The notes beneath the pieces are model-generated. The model made no database searches. It was not told the origin of the DNA and worked only from the letters and a program-made list of their open reading frames with translations. Below are positions 21,692-30,508 of a stretch of DNA of 64,000 nucleotides, piece by piece. Source of the DNA: Oscillospiraceae bacterium (lineage in GTDB: Bacteria; Bacillota; Clostridia; Oscillospirales; Ruminococcaceae); contig CABIYQ010000001.1 in NCBI GenBank assembly GCA_902362965.1, forward strand, positions 62,001 through 126,000, given 5' to 3'. The stretch's first letter is position 1, and every line of letters begins with the position of its first letter. Both the position numbers and the translations under genes were made by a program.

Positions 21692-23128
21692 ATGAAGGAT
21701 TACGAAATAGTTGTAGGTCTTGAGGTTCATGCAGAACTGAATACGGAATCTAAAATTTTCTGCGACTGTAAAAATGCATTCGGACTTGAAGTGAATACTC
21801 AGGTTTGCCCTATCTGCATGGGAATGCCCGGAACACTGCCGACCTTAAATGAAAAGGTGGTTGAGTATGCAATAAAAATGGGACATGCTCTCAACTGTAC
21901 TATTAATACTCTGTGCAGACAGGACAGAAAAAATTATTTTTATCCAGATCTTCCTAAGGCATACCAGATTTCTCAGGCTGATATTCCTCTTTGTGAACAC
22001 GGAAGCCTTGAATTTATGGTAGACGGAAAAATGAAAACAGTTGGAATTACGAGAATCCATATTGAAGAAGACGCCGGAAAATTATTACATGACGAATCGT
22101 TTGCAGGCTCGCTTGTTGACCTGAACAGATGCGGTGTACCTCTTATTGAAATCGTTTCGGAACCTGATATAAGAAGCTCGGCAGAAGCTAAGGCTTATCT
22201 GGAAACTATTAAGTCAATATTGCAGTATATTGGCATATCTGACTGTAAAATGCAGGAGGGTTCAATTAGATGTGATGTGAATGTTTCTGTTATGGAAAAG
22301 GGTTCAAGCGAATTTGGTACAAGATCTGAAATGAAGAATGTAAATAGTTTCAGTGCAGCAGTCAGAGGTATTGAATATGAGGCAAAAAGACAGATCGAAC
22401 TGCTGGAAAAAGGGGAGAAGGTAATTCAGGAAACAAGAAGATGGGACGATTCTAAGGGAATGAGTTTCCCTATGCGTTCTAAAGAGGACGCTCAGGATTA
22501 TAGGTATTTTCCGGAACCTGACTTGCTTACTATTTCAGTAGATGAAAAAATGGTAAATGATTTGAAGGAATCTTTACCCGAGCTTCCAAACGCAAAAATT
22601 AAAAGATATGTGAGAGATTATGGTCTTTCACAAATTGACGCTACTCTTATTTCCGAGGACATGGAAAAATCATCTTTATTTGATAAATGTAATTTATTGG
22701 GTATATGTAAGCCGAAGAATATCAGTAATTGGATATTAAGCGATATCTCAAAATATATTAATGAAACCGGTAAGATTATTTCTGAAACAAACTTAAATGC
22801 CGAAAATCTTTGCGCTTTAGTAGAAAAAATTGAAAAGGGTGTTATTTCCAATTCTGCCGGAAAAACAGTGTTTGATGAGATTATGAAAAACGGCGGAGAT
22901 GTGGATTCTATAATTGAATCAAAGGGACTGGCACAGAATTCCGATACTGATTTTATTAAAAATCTTGTTAAGGAAGTTTTTGCAAACAATGAAAAATCTA
23001 TAAATGATTACAAAAACGGTAAAACAAATGCGTTGGGTTATCTTGTCGGACAGTGTATGAAGGCTTCAAAAGGAAAGGCAAATCCTGGTATTGTAAAAGA
23101 AATTGTAACCGAAATGTTAGAAAAATAA
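21692..23128 (+). CDS. gatB: Asp-tRNA(Asn)/Glu-tRNA(Gln) amidotransferase subunit B
   Basis: tRNA-binding kinase/transamidase subunit that activates the misacylated tRNA. Signature elements: VGLEVHAELNTESKIFC, CPICMGMPGTLP, RKNYFYPDLPKAYQISQ and DLNRCGVPLIEIVSEPD, with a C-terminal YqeY-like tail domain (NALGYLVGQCMKASKGKANP). 478 residues. AAGGAGG before the start. Confidence 0.97.
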   Translation: MKDYEIVVGLEVHAELNTESKIFCDCKNAFGLEVNTQVCPICMGMPGTLPTLNEKVVEYAIKMGHALNCTINTLCRQDRKNYFYPDLPKAYQISQADIPLCEHGSLEFMVDGKMKTVGITRIHIEEDAGKLLHDESFAGSLVDLNRCGVPLIEIVSEPDIRSSAEAKAYLETIKSILQYIGISDCKMQEGSIRCDVNVSVMEKGSSEFGTRSEMKNVNSFSAAVRGIEYEAKRQIELLEKGEKVIQETRRWDDSKGMSFPMRSKEDAQDYRYFPEPDLLTISVDEKMVNDLKESLPELPNAKIKRYVRDYGLSQIDATLISEDMEKSSLFDKCNLLGICKPKNISNWILSDISKYINETGKIISETNLNAENLCALVEKIEKGVISNSAGKTVFDEIMKNGGDVDSIIESKGLAQNSDTDFIKNLVKEVFANNEKSINDYKNGKTNALGYLVGQCMKASKGKANPGIVKEIVTEMLEK

Positions 23129-23218
23129 TTAAATAAACTTTTGGTATTAATTTATTGTTAAAATAAACAAAAACAATTCATGACTTTCATACATTATGAC
23201 AAAATTTACAAAAAACTA

Positions 23219-23247
23219 TTTACAAGATTGTGTAGATGTATTATAAT
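23219..23247 (+). promoter_or_regulatory. Promoter of the GH9 cellulase gene
   Basis: TTTACA, 17-bp spacer, TATAAT. It predicts a long 5' untranslated region of about 170 nt before the ATG at 23424. Confidence 0.7.
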
Positions 23248-23334
23248 AAACATGAAAATTTATTGTATAACTTGTGAGGAGTATAGGTTTACATTAATTT
23301 TGATTAAAATGAGTTTTTGACTGACTCATTAAAA

Positions 23335-23366
23335 ATTGTTGTATATTGAACAAAATATACAATAAT
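23335..23366 (+). promoter_or_regulatory. 5'-UTR stem-loop of the GH9 mRNA
   Basis: ATTGTTGTATATT pairs with AATATACAATAAT over 13 bp (one G-U) around a GAACAA loop, with no T-run after it. It lies about 60 nt upstream of the start. An mRNA-stabilising or regulatory hairpin is more likely than a terminator. Confidence 0.5.
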
Positions 23367-23423
23367 ACACAAAAGAGCGAGAAATCGCAGAAATTTTTGT
23401 TTAATTTTTAGGGAGGGTATGCA

Positions 23424-26400
23424 ATGCATAACAAAATTACAAAGGCAGTTACTGCAAGTCTTATGGCTGCTGCAATGTTGACAACAACAGTTGCAACAAT
23501 TGCGCCTATGAGCGTTTCTGCCGGACAGGTACTTGGTGAAAATGATTTTACTTATAAGGCTTTGCCTTGGCACACTTGTGAAACTAACCCGGCTAAGCAG
23601 ACATTTGAGTTGACTAGTGACGGAACATTCCATGTTACTGTTAAAGAACCGGGCGGTGCAGCAGCTGGCGGTGAATCCAGATGGGATCTTCAGTTCAGAC
23701 ACAGAAATCTGACTTTTAAAGCAGGTCATACATATAAGATTCATTGGGAAGTTAAGGTTTCTCGTCCCGGTATTCAGATAAACACTAAGATCGGTAATAT
23801 TAAAGGTGATGAGGAATACTGGAATAATAACAATGCAGGTCCTCACGGCGGCGGTACTTGGAATCCAATTATAACAATTAATAGTACAGAGTGGCAAAAG
23901 TTTGATTCTACTTGGACTTGTCCTCAAAACTTAGAAGGTGTTGAATGGGCATTCCATTACGGCGGTGCTGGCGCAAATCAGCCTACTCCTTGTACACAAT
24001 CCGGTGACGAGATTTGGTTTGATAATATGTCAATTGAAGATACAACAGGCTCTGAAGGCGACTGGAAAGGCGGTCAGGACAATTTAAGCGCTTTGGGCGT
24101 TATGAATCGTGATAACAGCGGTCTGGAAAATAACTATATCTCCGTAAACCAGGTTGGTTATTTTACAAAGCTTGCTAAGGTTGCTACATTAGGTGATAAT
24201 AAGGGTGATAAAATTCACGGATCTACATCAATTGAGCTTGGCGACTCGGCTTTGGAATTTGATCTTATTGATAATGCTACTGGAAAGTCAGTATATAAAG
24301 GCAATACAGTTCCGGGCGGTTTGGATGCTGATTCCGGAGACAACGTACATACTCTTGATTTCTCTGATTTTACAACAGCAGGTGAATATTATCTCAAGTG
24401 CGGCGATTATGTAAGCTTCCCATTCAAGATTGGTGATGATATTTATAGTGAATCCGGTCACAATATGCTGACAAATGCTATGAACTATTATTATCAGAAC
24501 CGTTCAGGTATTGATATTGAAGAAAAATATATTACATCAGGTGATAAATCTTCACTGGCTCATATAGGCGGTCATAAAACTGATACAGCTGCCGTTCAAA
24601 CAAAGTGGATAAAATCTTATAAGTCTGCTGATGAAGCTACTGGAACATATAAGAGTTCTGATATTACTGCTACAGGCGGTTGGTACGATGCCGGTGACCA
24701 TGGTAAATATGTAGTTAACGGTGGTATTTCTGTATGGACTCTCCAGAATATGTATGAAAGAGCAGTAGCAGAAGAAAATGCTGATAAATTTGCTGATGGT
24801 AATGGTACAGTTGTGATTCCTGAAACAGGCAATAATGTTCCTGATATTCTTGATGAAGCAGCAGTTGAACTTGACTGGATGATGGAAATGGTTGTACAGC
24901 CTAATGAACCTACATGGGGTAAATATGCAGGTCTTGTATATCATAAGCTTCATGACCATAAGTGGACCGGTCTTGCTACAAGACCTTGGAATTACGATGG
25001 TCCTAAGGATCAAGGCGGCTGGGAAACAAAGCGTATTGTTAAACCTCCGACGTTTGCAGCAACACTGAACTTCGTAGCTTGTGCTGCACAGGCAGCTCGT
25101 CTGTGGCAGGATATTGATTCTGCGAAGGCACAGGAATATTACGATGCAGCTGTAGCTAGTTATGCAGCTTATAAAGAACATTATTATGAATATGATAAGT
25201 CAAAGGCTGGAGAAGATGGTAATGGTCAGCCATTGTACGCTCCTATGGATCAGGCTATAGGCGGCGGTGCTTACGGTGATGATAACGTTAAGGATGACGC
25301 TTACTGGGCAGCTTGTGAACTTTATACAGCTTCTAAGGCTCTTGGTAAAGATGGAGATTCTTATTACAAAGATATTAAGGATTATGGCGATGCATTTACG
25401 GTTCTCTCAACTCTAGAGGGCGGTGAAAATAACGGTTCTTTCGGTTCATTTAACTGGGGCAATACTGCTTCACTCGGTTCACTTTCACTGTATTTGAACG
25501 GCGATACAATTACTAGTGATGAATTAAACAAGGTTAAAAATTCAATTGTTGATGCTTCTGAACTTTATATTGCTAAGGAAGAAGAACAGGGTTATGGTAT
25601 TCCATATCAGGGTACTACATTTACAGATTCAGTAAATATTGGTGATGAAGTAGTTAACGGTTTTGAATGGGGTTCGAACTCATTTGCTGTTAATAATGCA
25701 ATAGTAATGGCTTATGCTTATGATATTACTGGTGATAAGAAGCATATTGACGGTGTTTCTACTGCTATGGACTATGTTCTTGGACGTAACCCACTGTCAG
25801 TTTCCTATGTAACTGGTTATGGTAGCTATCATATCAGCAGACCTCACCACAGATATTGGTCTAATGAACTTGATTCAACACTTCCAGTTGCTCCGGATGG
25901 TGTAATGTCAGGTGGTCCTGGCGCTGGTCTTCAGGATCCATATATTCAGGCTCTTGGATTTAAGAGAGGCACATTGGCTTCAGAACGTTGCTATGTTGAC
26001 TCAATTGAAGCTTGGTCTGTTAACGAAGTTACAATCAACTGGAATGCTCCATTTGCTTGGGTTGTTTCATTCCTTCAGGATGAGGCTCCTAACGTTTCAG
26101 ATTCAGATGAAGATAAACTTGTTGTAACACCTTCTAAGGTTGAAATTGAAGTTGGTGAAACTGAAACATTAAAGCCAACAGTTAATGGTTCAGCAGTTGA
26201 TGCTACATTTGAATCAAGTGATGATTCTGTTGTGACAGTTGACGCTAACGGTACTATTACTGGTGTTGGTGAAGGTACGGCTACAATTACTGTAACATTT
26301 GGTGATAAGACTGCAACAGTCAATGTTACTGTTACTGAAGTAGGTACAACAGATGATACAACAGAAAGTACAGGTGTTACTGTTCCAAGCTTTACAGGTG

Positions 26401-26636
26401 ATTTGGATGAAGTTAAATACGGTGACGTTAATGTAGATGGTTTTGTTGATTCTAGTGATATTGTTACTTTAAATAAATACCTGTTAAACAATATCGCATA
26501 TCCTCTTAAGTCAGATGTAGCTATGGAAAATGCAAATTGTGTATATGATACAACTATTGATACGAAGGATTCAGTAGCAATTATTAATTGTGTTCTTCAG
26601 ATTATTGAAGAATCAGATTTGGGTCCTCAGAAATAA
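23424..26636 (+). CDS. Secreted GH9 cellulase with N-terminal CBM, Big_2 domain and C-terminal dockerin
   Basis: 1070-residue cellulosomal enzyme cleaving beta-1,4-glucan. Signal peptide to about residue 33 (VSA-G); CBM4/9-like beta-sandwich about 36-205; CelD-type Ig-like domain about 238-335; GH9 catalytic domain about 345-885 with WYDAGDHGKYV (Asp 422 and 425), PHHR (808-810) and the acid/base region VDSIEAWSVNEVTINWN (Asp 859, Glu 868); Ig-like Big_2 about 898-972; Thr-rich linker; dockerin about 1000-1066. The first dockerin calcium loop (DVNVDGFVDSSD) is canonical; the second (DTTIDTKDS) is less so. GGGAGGG precedes the ATG. It stands alone, with its own promoter and terminator. Confidence 0.95.
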   Translation: MHNKITKAVTASLMAAAMLTTTVATIAPMSVSAGQVLGENDFTYKALPWHTCETNPAKQTFELTSDGTFHVTVKEPGGAAAGGESRWDLQFRHRNLTFKAGHTYKIHWEVKVSRPGIQINTKIGNIKGDEEYWNNNNAGPHGGGTWNPIITINSTEWQKFDSTWTCPQNLEGVEWAFHYGGAGANQPTPCTQSGDEIWFDNMSIEDTTGSEGDWKGGQDNLSALGVMNRDNSGLENNYISVNQVGYFTKLAKVATLGDNKGDKIHGSTSIELGDSALEFDLIDNATGKSVYKGNTVPGGLDADSGDNVHTLDFSDFTTAGEYYLKCGDYVSFPFKIGDDIYSESGHNMLTNAMNYYYQNRSGIDIEEKYITSGDKSSLAHIGGHKTDTAAVQTKWIKSYKSADEATGTYKSSDITATGGWYDAGDHGKYVVNGGISVWTLQNMYERAVAEENADKFADGNGTVVIPETGNNVPDILDEAAVELDWMMEMVVQPNEPTWGKYAGLVYHKLHDHKWTGLATRPWNYDGPKDQGGWETKRIVKPPTFAATLNFVACAAQAARLWQDIDSAKAQEYYDAAVASYAAYKEHYYEYDKSKAGEDGNGQPLYAPMDQAIGGGAYGDDNVKDDAYWAACELYTASKALGKDGDSYYKDIKDYGDAFTVLSTLEGGENNGSFGSFNWGNTASLGSLSLYLNGDTITSDELNKVKNSIVDASELYIAKEEEQGYGIPYQGTTFTDSVNIGDEVVNGFEWGSNSFAVNNAIVMAYAYDITGDKKHIDGVSTAMDYVLGRNPLSVSYVTGYGSYHISRPHHRYWSNELDSTLPVAPDGVMSGGPGAGLQDPYIQALGFKRGTLASERCYVDSIEAWSVNEVTINWNAPFAWVVSFLQDEAPNVSDSDEDKLVVTPSKVEIEVGETETLKPTVNGSAVDATFESSDDSVVTVDANGTITGVGEGTATITVTFGDKTATVNVTVTEVGTTDDTTESTGVTVPSFTGDLDEVKYGDVNVDGFVDSSDIVTLNKYLLNNIAYPLKSDVAMENANCVYDTTIDTKDSVAIINCVLQIIEESDLGPQK

Positions 26637-26666
26637 TTTATAATATCACAAAGTACTATTAAAATT

Positions 26667-26703
26667 AAACCACGATATTTCATTTGAAATATCGTGGTTT
26701 TTT
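26667..26703 (+). terminator. Terminator of the GH9 gene
   Basis: A 16-bp perfect inverted repeat (AAACCACGATATTTCA and its complement) with a 2-nt loop ends in a run of T. Confidence 0.9.
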
Positions 26704-26817
26704 GTATAAATAGAATTTACTTTTTTAGTTGCTTTGAAACCAAAGAATCAGCACTGATATTTATTAAATTTTATTTAACCAAAAGCTTTGTTAGGCATAT
26801 AGATTTTCCAAAAAGAA

Positions 26818-26843
26818 AAAGCCATTCAATTTTGAATGGCTTT
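26818..26843. terminator. Symmetrical stem-loop (possible bidirectional terminator)
   Basis: AAAGCCATTCAA/TTGAATGGCTTT, 12 bp around TT. The minus strand continues into TTTCTTTTT and would serve leftward transcripts coming from 27 kb. It is a second barrier after the hairpin at 26857-26880. Confidence 0.6.
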
Positions 26844-26851
26844 GTAATATA

Positions 26852-26928
26852 ATAAGAAAAAAGCCGGAATTCCTCCAGCTCCTTTCTTTGTTCAAGTGTT
26901 TTTTCTTTTTCTCTTTTGTTCTATCACT
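26852..26928 (-). ncRNA. Candidate small RNA ending in an intrinsic terminator
   Basis: On the minus strand an extended -10 (TGG-TATAAT, 26934-26942) is followed by about 50 nt of purine-rich sequence, then stem AGCTGGA/TCCGGCT and a T6 run (26857-26880). There is no good -35 and no convincing ORF, so this may instead be only the 3' terminator region of the leftward gene at 27045-27905. Confidence 0.3.
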
Positions 26929-27044
26929 TTAAAATTATACCATAAATTTAAAAAAATAAAATAGATAACTTTTAAATAATATATTAATTTTTTGTTAATA
27001 AATCCATGCATAAATAAGTAGTTGGTATAGAATTATCATTATAT

Positions 27045-27905
27045 TTATAAATTCTTCAAATTATATTCAAATTCAAAGCTTGCCCTGTTACTTGTAAATT
27101 CACATAGTTTTTTACCTTTAAATGTAAATTTATAATATGCTGTGCAGGAAGCGCTTTCATGAATTGTTCGGCTCATTTTTCCATAATCGGGTGCATAAAG
27201 CGGCTGAGCATTTTTTTCAATTAATACTGTATTCAGCTCATAATCTCCTTGCTTTACAGTGACGGAATTTTTGCTTATTCGTTTTATTTTTGCACCAAGA
27301 TAAGTAGCAATGCGATATTCCCTTCTATTCATCATTATGACACCGATTATTCCTGTAAAATGTCCCCCTAATATGGGAATATCCGCAACGGATAGCATAA
27401 GCGAACCATTGCTGAAGGGACATTGTGTCCAAATATATCTATTTGGAAATGAACGGCCGCAGTCTCCTTCAATATATCCCATACTATTTTTAAAAATCAA
27501 TAGTTGTCCATTAACATTGATTTGTCCGTCAATTCGATGTCTCATACTGTAAACACTATGTCGGCATTGCATGAATGGTATAAATTGAAATGGTCCCATA
27601 ATATCATACTTGATTGGTGAAAGATGACTGAAATTCAGATTTCCCTGTATTATAATGTCTTTTGTATAAATATTGATGTTAATTCCTTTTTCGGAAAATT
27701 GGTTTTCGCCAATTTTGACGGATAATTGTTTATCTTGAAATTTCAGAGAATCGAAATATATGTTAAAAGCAGAAGAGTTTGTAATTATCTGCAATGACGC
27801 AGTTTCTTCCTGATTGCTTCGATGAAATGCCGGAATAAATGCAATTGTATGATCATCGTTAATACATTTGAAGTACCAGCCTTTAAAATAGTTTTTTTGC
27901 AACAA
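27045..27905 (-). CDS. Tocopherol-cyclase-like (lipocalin-type beta-barrel) protein
   Basis: 286 residues without a signal peptide. The pattern FKGWYFK near the start, MGPFQFIPFMQCRHSVYSM in the middle and GYIEGDCGRSFPNRYIWTQ is that of the tocopherol cyclase family (PF14249 type), which in gut Firmicutes has no known substrate; vitamin E synthesis is not expected here. The start appears to be TTG at 27905, since AAGGAGG lies upstream and no ATG is near. It is 107 nt downstream of the histidine kinase gene on the same strand and may share its transcript. Confidence 0.8.
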   Translation of the reverse strand: MLQKNYFKGWYFKCINDDHTIAFIPAFHRSNQEETASLQIITNSSAFNIYFDSLKFQDKQLSVKIGENQFSEKGININIYTKDIIIQGNLNFSHLSPIKYDIMGPFQFIPFMQCRHSVYSMRHRIDGQINVNGQLLIFKNSMGYIEGDCGRSFPNRYIWTQCPFSNGSLMLSVADIPILGGHFTGIIGVIMMNRREYRIATYLGAKIKRISKNSVTVKQGDYELNTVLIEKNAQPLYAPDYGKMSRTIHESASCTAYYKFTFKGKKLCEFTSNRASFEFEYNLKNL

Positions 27906-28012
27906 CTGAAATATTCCTCCTTAATTTTCTATTTAGTATTTCCTATTTAAAAAAAGTTATTCAGCAGCTATATTTTTAAGTGGATACTATTAACGTGTCC
28001 GCTGTCATTAAT

Positions 28013-29710
28013 TTATATGGAAAATTTTACAGTAAAGGAAATAACATCATTTTTATAATTAACAGAAATACTGCCATTATGAAGCAATACAATTTCTTTT
28101 GCGATTGAAAGTCCGAGTCCGAAGCCTTCTTTTTCTTTTGAGTGCGATTTATCAGCACGGTAAAAACGTTCAAACAAATGCGGAATATTATCTGTATTGA
28201 AATTTTTGCATTGATTTTGACAAGTCAGTATAATTATACCTTTTTCTAACCGTAAATAAAGCTTTATCTTAGATTCTTCATCTGAATATTTAAGTGCATT
28301 ATCAAGTAAAATTCCTGTAAGTTCGTCTATTTTATCCGGATTGCCGATAAATCTTATATTATTTTGTATATCAGATATTATTTCTTTCTTTTCTTCAAAG
28401 GCTCTGCTTTCAAAATATAATGTTGTATTTTCTATAACCTTGCTTATATCAAATTGCTTAAAATCGTCAGGTTTTTTTTCTTGATTTGAAAGTTTTGAAA
28501 GAGTTAGCATTTCATTTACAAGTCTGCCCATTTTCTGAGACTGAACCTTAATGCAGCTTGTAAATCTGTTTGAACCGATTTTCTTTTCCATAAGTTCTGC
28601 AGTTGCTGTAATTACGGTAATCGGAGTTTTAAGCTCGTGGCTAGCATTTGAAATAAATTCTTTCTGTCTTCTATAATTTTCGCTTATTGGTTTTACTGCT
28701 TTACCTGATATTATATATACAATCACTAGTATTAAAATAAATATTATAACGCCGGATAGAATTGACACTAATAATAATTGACGAATGTTTTTTTCAGCCT
28801 GTGTACTGTGTATAAATATGTGAATCCTGAATTTATCAGTTTCTGTAACGTCATGATTGTAGCTTATATTATTGACAATAAAATCAGATTTGTCAGTTCT
28901 TTGTAAAAAAGAAATTGCATCAGCTTCTGATATTTTTTGAGAAATATTGCCTTTATTAATTTCTACGAGGTTATTGTTTTTATCCGTTATAAAATAGAAG
29001 CATCTGAAATTATTTAAAATCTGAGGTATCCCTGAAGGATAAATATCATTAAAGTCACAAATTTTAACCTTATAATTCTGTGCTGATGCAGCAGAAGCAT
29101 CTTCATTGTATTGTATTTCTATACTGTCAATATTTAGTTTAACATCAGGGTTATTTGTACTTTCTGAAGCGCTTGACATTGTCCACCAGACAATAGAAAT
29201 CAGGAATCTATCCTGCGACACTTTTGTTATATCCGTAGCAACCGGCTGCTCATTACAGATAAAATCAGAGTTATCCGTAAAATCAACTGTTATTTTTGTA
29301 TTGCCCTGATTAAATTTGTATTCTTTGTGAATTAATTTTGAATTACCCAGCTCATCGGTCAATTCAAAGTAAATTCCTCCGCCAGCACAATACCATTCAG
29401 CGCTTGTATCAGTACAAGTTATTTCGCCGTTGAGCGTAATATTTTTAATTGTTCTTGGATTATATGGAATAATATGATCGCCGATATCGTTTGTATCAGT
29501 ATTTTTTAAATAAATTATTTCTTTATCAATATCTGGCATATTGGAATAAGCGGTCTGTTTTATCATCTCGTCTGCGGTTTTAAATTCACTATGATATGAA
29601 ATCTGCATAAAAAGATTTAAAATCAGCAGCATTACAAAAAGAATAACAAACGAAATTGAAGTTGAAAGAATAAAAAACTTCTTCCTAAGACGTTTTATTT
29701 CTTTATCCAT
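28013..29710 (-). CDS. Sensor histidine kinase of a two-component system
   Basis: 565 residues. Membrane helix about 13-35, a large extracytoplasmic region of about 270 residues, second membrane helix about 315-335, then the H-box NASHELKTPITVITATAEL, N-box ELTGILLDNALKYSDEE and G-box KEGFGLGLSIAKEIVLLHNG. The open frame extends upstream, but AAGGAG precedes the ATG at 29710 (MDKEIKRLRKK), which overlaps the response-regulator stop by 8 nt, implying translational coupling. The large external domain suggests a ligand outside the cell; lying among cellulase genes it could sense plant sugars, but that is inference. Confidence 0.92.
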   Translation of the reverse strand: MDKEIKRLRKKFFILSTSISFVILFVMLLILNLFMQISYHSEFKTADEMIKQTAYSNMPDIDKEIIYLKNTDTNDIGDHIIPYNPRTIKNITLNGEITCTDTSAEWYCAGGGIYFELTDELGNSKLIHKEYKFNQGNTKITVDFTDNSDFICNEQPVATDITKVSQDRFLISIVWWTMSSASESTNNPDVKLNIDSIEIQYNEDASAASAQNYKVKICDFNDIYPSGIPQILNNFRCFYFITDKNNNLVEINKGNISQKISEADAISFLQRTDKSDFIVNNISYNHDVTETDKFRIHIFIHSTQAEKNIRQLLLVSILSGVIIFILILVIVYIISGKAVKPISENYRRQKEFISNASHELKTPITVITATAELMEKKIGSNRFTSCIKVQSQKMGRLVNEMLTLSKLSNQEKKPDDFKQFDISKVIENTTLYFESRAFEEKKEIISDIQNNIRFIGNPDKIDELTGILLDNALKYSDEESKIKLYLRLEKGIIILTCQNQCKNFNTDNIPHLFERFYRADKSHSKEKEGFGLGLSIAKEIVLLHNGSISVNYKNDVISFTVKFSI

Positions 29711-30386
29711 TTTTCTGCTCCTTAATTGTATATCCAATGCTGCGGACAGTAATGATATGAACATTTGAATTGATAGCTTTAAGCTTTTTTCTCAGAAATG
29801 AAATGTATACTTCAATTGAATTATATTCAATATCCGAATCATATCCCCATACTTTTACTGTAAGTCTTTCCTTTGGAACAGTTTTATCACTATTTAAAAT
29901 CAGAAGCTCCATTATTTCAAATTCTTTTTTTGTAAGTTTTATTTTCTGTTCATCTTTATATATATTATGTGTTTCCTTATCAAGGGTTATATCTGCAAAT
30001 TTAAGATTTTCGTCTAAAAATATCTTATCTCTGCGTCTAGATAAGGCGCGTATTCTTGCCATCAGTTCCTTTGTATTAAATGGTTTTGTGAGATAATCAT
30101 CAGCGCCGCTTTCAAGTCCGTCTACCTTATCTTCAATTTCTGACTTTGCAGTAAGTATTAAAACAGGTGTATTAATATTATTTTTCCGGATTTCAGAAAG
30201 CGCCTGAATTCCGTCCATTTCAGGCAGCATAATATCCAGAATTATTATATCATAAATTCCTGATAATGCATTATCAAGTCCGCTTATTCCGTCATATGCT
30301 GCATCAACATAATATCCTTCCATCTCAAGCATTTCAGTTAATATCATAGAAAGATCCTTTTCATCTTCTACAATGAGTATACGCAT
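29703..30386 (-). CDS. OmpR/PhoB-family response regulator
   Basis: 227 residues starting MRILIVEDEKDLS, chosen because AAGGAAG lies 8 nt upstream of the ATG at 30386. The receiver domain has the phosphoacceptor Asp in DIIILDIMLPEMDG (near residue 51), ILTAKSE and DYLTKPF. The C-terminal winged helix contains LTKKEFEIMELLILN, VWGYDSDIEYNSIEVYISF and the typical VRSIGYTI end. Cognate to the kinase that overlaps it. Confidence 0.95.
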   Translation of the reverse strand: MRILIVEDEKDLSMILTEMLEMEGYYVDAAYDGISGLDNALSGIYDIIILDIMLPEMDGIQALSEIRKNNINTPVLILTAKSEIEDKVDGLESGADDYLTKPFNTKELMARIRALSRRRDKIFLDENLKFADITLDKETHNIYKDEQKIKLTKKEFEIMELLILNSDKTVPKERLTVKVWGYDSDIEYNSIEVYISFLRKKLKAINSNVHIITVRSIGYTIKEQKNG

Positions 30387-30408
30387 ATATATCACTTCCT
30401 TAAAATTA

Positions 30409-30417
30409 ATTATAACA
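30409..30417 (-). promoter_or_regulatory. Extended -10 promoter of the two-component operon
   Basis: TGT-TATAAT on the minus strand, about 25 nt before the response-regulator start and directly after the GH5 terminator. The -35 is poor, so activator help or autoregulation is possible. Confidence 0.45.
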
Positions 30418-30424
30418 CATTTTA

Positions 30425-30461
30425 CAAAAAAACGCACGCCTAAAAATAAGGCGTGCGTTTT
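30425..30461 (-). terminator. Terminator of the GH5 gene
   Basis: 13-bp stem AAAACGCACGCCT/AGGCGTGCGTTTT with a 7-nt loop and a T7 run on the minus strand. Strong. Confidence 0.9.
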
Positions 30462-30508
30462 ATAATATATTAAGAGGGAATAAGATAAAGAAGAAAGCAA
30501 TTTCATTA

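Noticed and set aside
27979..28003. 9-bp stem AGTGGATAC/GTGTCCGCT after the histidine kinase gene as a terminator
   Set aside because: Contains G-U pairs and no T tract in the leftward direction; not a convincing terminator.
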